Under the pieces are notes generated by a model. It ran no database searches. It had not been told where the DNA came from and was given only the letters and a program-made list of their open reading frames with translations. The translations under genes were made by a program, and so were the position numbers. Of a stretch of 18,972 nucleotides of DNA, positions 15,103 to 18,972 are shown piece by piece. Source of the stretch: JAIXWP01 sp943372555 (lineage in GTDB: Bacteria > Bacteroidota > Bacteroidia > Flavobacteriales_D > Sanyastnellaceae); assembly GCA_943372555.1 (NCBI GenBank), contig CALRZB010000018.1, forward strand, positions 1-18,972, given 5' to 3'. Every line of letters begins with the position of its first letter. The stretch's first letter is position 1.

Positions 15103-16095
15103 ATGAACCTCCGTCTAACAATTGTTCTTCTTATTGCTCTGTTGCCAATTCTCGGCAAAGCTGTTACAATTACCCCAACAGACAAGGAAACTCCAAAGCT
15201 CACTGCACAACAATACATCGAGACCTGGAAAGACGAAGCGGTCTATCAAATGGTCGTTCACAAAATCCCTGCTAGCATAACACTCGCCCAGGGTCTGCTC
15301 GAAAGCGGAAATGGTAACTCAAGACTTGCCATCGAAGGAAACAATCACTTCGGAATAAAATGCCACAACGATTGGAGTGGCGCCAAAATATTCGAAGACG
15401 ACGAAACAAAAGGAGAGTGCTTTAGAAAATACGACGATGCCAGCGAATCATTCGAAGACCATTCCATTTTTCTTCAAAAAAAACGCTACGAATCTCTCTT
15501 TACCCTCGAAATAAAAGACTATAAAGGATGGGCAAAAGGATTGAAAGAATGCGGTTACGCTACAAATTCAAAATACCCGCAGCTACTAATAAACCTCATT
15601 GAACAATATCAACTCACTCAATACGACAAACAAGGGATTGAGCATGTTAAAGACAAGACAACTCCGAATAGATCGCACGGAAAAGCCCCATCTAAAAATA
15701 ATGAAAATTCCAAGCCGTCTAGAGACAAGGAAGATGGCAAGACTATTAACATCTCCAATAATCGTACAATCAAAGTAAGCGACAACAAAATCAAATTCAT
15801 TGTTGCAAAGGCTGGTGATACACCCGAAAAAATCGCCGAAGACCTAGAAATCGCTCCTTGGCAAATAAAGTTGTACAACGACCTTCAAAACAACGATACA
15901 GTTAAGGAAGGTCAGAAAATTTACATTCAACCAAAAAGATCCAAAGCACAAGACGCAACACATACCGTCTCAAAAGGAGAAACCATGTGGAGCATTTCCC
16001 AACAACACGGAATCAAATTGAAAAAACTGTACAAGAGAAATTTGATGTCGCCCGGCTCAGAGCCAAGCCTCGGACAAAAACTTAAACTTAGATAA
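15103..16095 (+). CDS. Secreted N-acetylglucosaminidase (GH73 type) with two LysM domains
   Basis: A peptidoglycan hydrolase of 330 residues with the ATG at 15103. Residues 1-20 are a signal peptide (MNLRLTIVLLIALLPILGKA). Residues about 34-178 form the FlgJ/GH73 glucosaminidase fold: IPASITLAQGLLESGNGNSR carries the likely catalytic Glu67, followed by NNHFGIKCHNDWSG, CFRKYDDASESFEDHS and GWAKGLKECGYATN. A low-complexity K/N/S linker (about 185-225) leads to LysM1 (about 227-275, FIVAKAGDTPEKIAEDLEIA) and LysM2 (about 285-330, THTVSKGETMWSISQQHGIK), which bind glycan chains. It should cleave GlcNAc-MurNAc bonds during growth or cell separation. The open frame extends left to 14935, but that overlaps the MORN gene and adds a non-signal N-terminus, so 15103 is preferred. 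Confidence 0.92.
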   Translation: MNLRLTIVLLIALLPILGKAVTITPTDKETPKLTAQQYIETWKDEAVYQMVVHKIPASITLAQGLLESGNGNSRLAIEGNNHFGIKCHNDWSGAKIFEDDETKGECFRKYDDASESFEDHSIFLQKKRYESLFTLEIKDYKGWAKGLKECGYATNSKYPQLLINLIEQYQLTQYDKQGIEHVKDKTTPNRSHGKAPSKNNENSKPSRDKEDGKTINISNNRTIKVSDNKIKFIVAKAGDTPEKIAEDLEIAPWQIKLYNDLQNNDTVKEGQKIYIQPKRSKAQDATHTVSKGETMWSISQQHGIKLKKLYKRNLMSPGSEPSLGQKLKLR

Positions 16096-16100
16096 AATAA

Positions 16101-16130
16101 AAAACCCTCGGAGTTCCGAGGGTTTTCTTT
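16101..16130. terminator. Bidirectional terminator between glucosaminidase gene and tRNA-Gln
   Basis: CCCTCGG/CCGAGGG (16105-16111 with 16116-16122) around an AGTT loop is flanked by AAAA and TTTT, with more T residues to the right. It ends the + strand glucosaminidase transcript. On the - strand, four bases past the mature tRNA 3' end, it can end the tRNA transcript. Confidence 0.88.
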
Positions 16131-16133
16131 TCG

Positions 16134-16204
16134 TTGCCCGAACAGGATTCGAACCTATACAAACGGTACCAAAAACCGTTGTCCTGCCATTAGACGATCG
16201 GGCA
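16134..16204 (-). tRNA. tRNA-Gln (anticodon UUG)
   Basis: Reads as a full 71-nt cloverleaf on the - strand. The acceptor stem is TGCCCGA/TCGGGCA with discriminator A at 16134. The D arm holds GTCTAATGGCAGGAC. The anticodon stem ACGGT/ACCGT encloses loop TTTTGGT, giving anticodon TTG. The variable region is TTGT, and the T arm is ATAGG-TTCGAAT-CCTGT. The U1:A72 first pair suits tRNA-Gln. CCA is not encoded. A near-consensus -7 element, TTATTTTG (seven of eight positions), lies at 16226-16233 on the same strand. Confidence 0.93.
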
Positions 16205-16225
16205 ATTACTCGCTGAAAGCGGGTG

Positions 16226-16233
16226 CAAAATAA
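16226..16233 (-). promoter_or_regulatory. Possible -7 promoter element of tRNA-Gln
   Basis: The - strand reads TTATTTTG, one mismatch from TAnnTTTG, 21 bp before the mature tRNA 5' end, a sensible place for a tRNA promoter. No convincing -33 element was found. Confidence 0.3.
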
Positions 16234-16308
16234 ATGCATTCTTTTCAATCGTGCAAACTTTTCTATCTGATTACCTTCGTAGAATATTTTTCAAGCCCAA
16301 AAAACGTG

Positions 16309-17748
16309 ATGAAAATAGCAAATTATATCGCTGGAAAGCTTGTCCCTCCTATATCTGGACAATATTTAGAAAACATTCAACCTTCCACAGGAAAAGTGTA
16401 TTCTTTCATTCCAGACTCCGACAAAGAGGACGTAGAACAAGCGGTGTTGGCCGCACAAGCCGCTTTTCAGGGCTGGTCAAACACTCCGGCTCCCGAAAGA
16501 TCTCGCATTCTTCAAAGACTTGCAGACCTTATTGCCGAAAACCAAGAAAAACTCGCTTTGGCCGAAAGCATTGATAACGGAAAACCAGTTTCTCTCGCCA
16601 ATTCTGTTGATATACCACGCGCAGAATCAAACATCCGATTCTTTGCTACAGCTATTATGCACTTCGCAAGTGAAGCGCACATCATGGAGCAATCTGCAAT
16701 AAATTATACGAATAGAAAACCTGTTGGAATTGTAGGCTGCATTTCTCCATGGAATTTGCCTCTTTACTTATTCACTTGGAAAATAGCGCCCGCTATTGCT
16801 GCAGGCAACTGCGTCATTGCAAAGCCTTCTGAAATTACCCCCATGACCGCATACCTCCTATCAGAACTGTGCATTGAAGCCGGCTTGCCTGCGGGGGTGC
16901 TCAATATCGTGCACGGATTAGGGGCGAAAACAGGAAACGCAATCGTTTCTCACAAAAAAATTAAAGCCATTTCATTCACCGGCGGCACTTCTACTGGAGC
17001 ACACATTGCTTCCGTAGCGGCTCCAATGTTCAAAAAACTATCGCTTGAACTAGGCGGCAAAAACCCAAATATCATTTTCGCTGATTGTAATTTTGATAAA
17101 ATGCTCGCAACCACACTGCGATCGTCATTCAGCAACCAGGGTCAAATATGCCTTTGCGGATCACGCATTTTGATTGAAAAATCTATCTATGAAAAGTTTA
17201 AAACAGCTTTTGTAGAGAAGGTTTCCAAAATGCAAATTGGAAATCCTGAAGACCCAAATACCAAAATGGGAGCCGTAGTAAGCGAACCACACATGAATAA
17301 AGTCCTGTCATACATAGAGCTTGCAAAACAAGAGGGCGGAACAGTCCTTACCGGAGGGAAAAGAAAAATTATGCCCGGCGAACTTGCTGATGGATTCTTT
17401 ATAGAACCAACGGTGATTGAAGGGCTCGGTCCGAACTGCAGAACAAATCAAGAAGAGATTTTTGGGCCCGTTGTAACTATCTATCCTTTTGAAACAACAG
17501 AAGAGGCGTTGCAAATTGCTAATTCAACAGAATATGGATTGGCAGCTACTGTATGGACAGAAAATCTTACGAGAGCGCACAAGTTTGCCGCTGAATTAGA
17601 AACTGGAATTGTGTGGATTAACTGCTGGCTTTTGCGTGATTTGAGAACTCCATTTGGGGGAGTAAAAAGCTCAGGAGTTGGGCGTGAAGGTGGCTTTGAA
17701 GCTTTGAAATTCTTTACTGAACCTCAAAACGTTTGCATCGAACTCTAG
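16309..17748 (+). CDS. NAD-dependent aldehyde dehydrogenase, ALDH8 / 2-aminomuconate semialdehyde type
   Basis: Oxidises an aldehyde to its acid. With the ATG at 16309 (MKIANYIAGKLVPP) it is 479 residues, normal for the superfamily. SPWNLPLYLFTWKIAPAIAA and FTGGTSTGAHIA form the Rossmann part. LELGGKNPNIIF carries the general base Glu247, and NQGQICLCGSRI the nucleophile Cys281, with a second cysteine at 283. The C-LCGSRI pattern and the ending NCWLLRDLRTPFGGVKSSG match ALDH8A1 and bacterial 2-aminomuconate or 2-hydroxymuconate semialdehyde dehydrogenases. These act in the kynurenine branch of tryptophan breakdown or in meta-cleavage of aromatics. No other such gene lies next to it, so the substrate is not settled. 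The frame is open back to 16234, but that stretch has no family similarity. TACCTTCG at 16272-16279 is one mismatch from a -7 element. Confidence 0.88.
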   Translation: MKIANYIAGKLVPPISGQYLENIQPSTGKVYSFIPDSDKEDVEQAVLAAQAAFQGWSNTPAPERSRILQRLADLIAENQEKLALAESIDNGKPVSLANSVDIPRAESNIRFFATAIMHFASEAHIMEQSAINYTNRKPVGIVGCISPWNLPLYLFTWKIAPAIAAGNCVIAKPSEITPMTAYLLSELCIEAGLPAGVLNIVHGLGAKTGNAIVSHKKIKAISFTGGTSTGAHIASVAAPMFKKLSLELGGKNPNIIFADCNFDKMLATTLRSSFSNQGQICLCGSRILIEKSIYEKFKTAFVEKVSKMQIGNPEDPNTKMGAVVSEPHMNKVLSYIELAKQEGGTVLTGGKRKIMPGELADGFFIEPTVIEGLGPNCRTNQEEIFGPVVTIYPFETTEEALQIANSTEYGLAATVWTENLTRAHKFAAELETGIVWINCWLLRDLRTPFGGVKSSGVGREGGFEALKFFTEPQNVCIEL

Positions 17749-18033
17749 CGTTCAGATTTATATCCATTTGTAAAAAACCAACCAAAAGCATCGTTGAATC
17801 TACCTTCCGCGCGGCGGAGTGAAGATAATAGGGTGAATAAAACTTTCATATTTTCTTTGAGGTTATTTTGTGTTAACTACGAATGATGTTAAGATGTTGT
17901 TTCAGCTATGTGAAATTTAACTTCTATTATCACACTCCTAACACTCTTTGAAACGTGAATTTTTAACAATGGTTACCTTATAACCCCGCTCAATGAAATT
18001 AATTTAACCTGTGCGGATATAAAATGTCAATTC
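17749..18033 (+). other. 285-bp gene-free stretch
   Basis: No convincing reading frame. A short GC-rich hairpin TCCGC-GCG-GCGGA (17806-17818) lies in AT-rich surroundings but lacks a T-tract, so it is a doubtful terminator for the aldehyde dehydrogenase gene. TTATTTTG at 17863-17870 is one mismatch from a -7 element and lies about 160 bp before the next gene. Nothing else is recognisable. Confidence 0.4.
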
Positions 18034-18297
18034 ATGGTAAGAAAGAGATTAAAAATAATTTCCCGAGACGGAATAATCTTCAGAGACAAGCAAGAGGCTC
18101 TCGATCACATTGTGCTGCTCGAATTAGCCAAAAAACCAATACATGGAGTTGAAATTGTTTATCTAACAAACGATTCTGTGGAATCTGATATGTACAAAAT
18201 CATGTGGTTTCAAGATCAAATCGACGTATACACCAAAGCCAAAACCTTCATTTCAGAGAAAATGGGAGGGAAATGGAACTACGCTGAATTCAAGTAA
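18034..18297 (+). CDS. Hypothetical 87-residue cytoplasmic protein
   Basis: I do not recognise this protein. It has no signal peptide or membrane segment. A basic start (MVRKRLKIISRDGIIFRDKQ) is followed by predicted helix EALDHIVLLELAKKPIHGVE, a strand VEIVYLTNDSV, then an aromatic, charged second half (MYKIMWFQDQIDVYTKAKTF, KWNYAEFK). That alternation of helix and strand fits a small compact alpha/beta domain. Base and residue composition look like the neighbouring genes and the frame is uninterrupted from ATG to TAA, so it is probably real. It stands alone, with 285 bp before and 177 bp after it, and gives no operon clue. No Shine-Dalgarno is visible. Confidence 0.55.
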   Translation: MVRKRLKIISRDGIIFRDKQEALDHIVLLELAKKPIHGVEIVYLTNDSVESDMYKIMWFQDQIDVYTKAKTFISEKMGGKWNYAEFK

Positions 18298-18340
18298 TTT
18301 TCATTTGACCGTCTTAATAACTCTGTTCAAAACTAAAAAA

Positions 18341-18426
18341 TTCGGTTTCGGCGAAATCCTAGAAACCCTAGCAATTTAGTAACGTAGAATTCGTTGTGCC
18401 AAAAGGCACGGCGAAAGCGGTTTTTT
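18341..18426 (+). ncRNA. Possible structured leader or terminator before the lytic transglycosylase gene
   Basis: Three local stems follow one another: GGTTTC...GAAATCC (18344-18359, one bulge), CTAG-AAACC-CTAG (18359-18371), and an 11-bp stem TTCGTTGTGCC/GGCACGGCGAA around AAAA (18390-18415, two G-U pairs). AGCGG and TTTTTT (18421-18426) come next. The last stem could simply terminate the 87-residue gene's transcript, although five bases separate it from the T-run. CGAAA at 18412-18416 can instead pair with TTTCG at 18346-18350, which would be the arrangement of an attenuator. It matches no riboswitch class I can recall. Confidence 0.35.
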
Positions 18427-18474
18427 ATTATCATCGCACTACTTTTTTTCAACCAATTAAGGAACAAGGAAACC

Positions 18475-18972
18475 ATGAAGAGGATCACCATTTTCTTTTT
18501 GTTGCTAGCAGCTGGAACTGCAGCACAAGCAGCCCTTCAAAATGACAGTTTGCCTGCAAAGGCAAACGATTTGAAAATCGCTGCAGATGACCCTGAAATC
18601 AAGGAAATCGATCGCGTCTTAATGGCGAGCTACCTCAATCACTTCTGCTACAGTTCAGACCAAGCAATACTAAATGCCTTCGGCTACAGCCCAGAGCAAG
18701 TGCCAACTTTCGCCCCTGAAATCACAGCGGCTAGAATGAAGGCAATTGATAAAGAAACCCCGTTTGATCTTGTTTATAACAACACTGTTCAAGGTTTCAT
18801 AGATCTATACGCTGTGAGAAGAAGGGATATCACCACCAAAGTTCTTGGTCAGTCTCAACTCTATTTCCCAATGTTCGAAGAAGCTCTAGCGAAATATGGA
18901 ATTCCTTTGGAAATGAAATACCTCGCTATCGTTGAATCTGCGCTAAACCCAACAGCTATCTCTTCAGCAGGC
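18475..18972 (+). CDS. Lytic transglycosylase (MltD-like), N-terminal part, cut by window end
   Basis: The frame is open from the ATG at 18475 to the window edge (166 residues). Residues 1-19 are a signal peptide (MKRITIFFLLLAAGTAAQA). An N-terminal helical region follows (about 38-135), with VYNNTVQGFIDLYAVRRRDI typical of the pre-catalytic segment of MltD-like enzymes. The SLT domain begins at about 136: MFEEALAKYGIPLEMKYLAI, then VESALNPTAISSAG, where Glu154 is the expected catalytic acid. These enzymes cleave peptidoglycan and leave 1,6-anhydro-muramic ends. Family members usually end in LysM repeats, which would lie outside the window. An AAGGAA sequence precedes the ATG, a rare Shine-Dalgarno-like site in this window. 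Confidence 0.88.
   Translation, partial: MKRITIFFLLLAAGTAAQAALQNDSLPAKANDLKIAADDPEIKEIDRVLMASYLNHFCYSSDQAILNAFGYSPEQVPTFAPEITAARMKAIDKETPFDLVYNNTVQGFIDLYAVRRRDITTKVLGQSQLYFPMFEEALAKYGIPLEMKYLAIVESALNPTAISSAG

Noticed and set aside
16057..16248. 63-codon - strand frame
   Set aside because: It runs through the tRNA-Gln gene and the terminator.
16234..16308. Extended start for the aldehyde dehydrogenase
   Set aside because: The extra 25 residues are unlike the family, and the ATG at 16309 gives the usual N-terminus.
17806..17818. GC hairpin as terminator of the aldehyde dehydrogenase gene
   Set aside because: Only five base pairs and no T-tract follow it on either strand.

Overview
The window reads as an ordinary chromosomal stretch from a member of the Bacteroidota, most likely the Flavobacteriales. 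The evidence is a C-terminal type IX secretion (T9SS) sorting domain on a very large extracellular protein, three exact copies of the Bacteroidota -7 promoter element TAnnTTTG in gene-start regions, weak or absent Shine-Dalgarno sequences, an ECF sigma factor followed by a membrane protein with a Bacteroidota-style anti-sigma N-terminus, and the long Bacteroidota form of amidophosphoribosyltransferase. A family-level guess (Crocinitomicaceae or Cryomorphaceae relatives) rests only on the style of the repeat protein and is not firm.

Layout. Positions 1-4769 (+) hold a tripartite efflux operon: the end of a TolC-like outer-membrane factor, a lipoprotein periplasmic adaptor and an RND pump, closed by a terminator at 4831-4850. 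Positions 4869-7325 (-) hold a three-gene unit, transcribed leftward: a small secreted protein made of a carboxypeptidase-regulatory-like domain plus a TonB-receptor plug with no barrel, an ECF sigma factor, and a single-pass membrane TPR protein that is probably its anti-sigma partner. Sigma and anti-sigma overlap by one base. Positions 7469-9370 (+) hold a PurF-type amidophosphoribosyltransferase. It converges on a 1301-residue T9SS-secreted, cysteine-rich modular protein (9479-13384, -), with a symmetric terminator between them. Positions 13551-16095 (+) hold a trans-polyprenyl diphosphate synthase, a MORN-repeat lipoprotein and a secreted glucosaminidase with two LysM domains. A tRNA-Gln(UUG) lies on the - strand at 16134-16204. 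An ALDH8-type aldehyde dehydrogenase follows (16309-17748, +), then an 87-residue unknown protein (18034-18297, +), a possibly structured leader, and the first third or so of an MltD-like lytic transglycosylase that runs off the right edge.

How the genes fit together. The efflux genes form one machine. The plug/sigma/anti-sigma genes look like a cell-surface signalling switch that lacks a conventional transporter barrel, and this is the most unusual thing in the window. The glucosaminidase and the lytic transglycosylase both cut peptidoglycan, and the polyprenyl synthase makes isoprenoid chains of the quinone or lipid-carrier type, so the right half leans toward envelope upkeep. I saw no mobile element, CRISPR array, phage gene or clear sign of recent transfer. 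No wholly new system is demonstrated. The best leads are the barrel-less plug/sigma/anti-sigma operon, the modular T9SS protein with its exact 27-residue array, and the untranslated leader of the transglycosylase gene.
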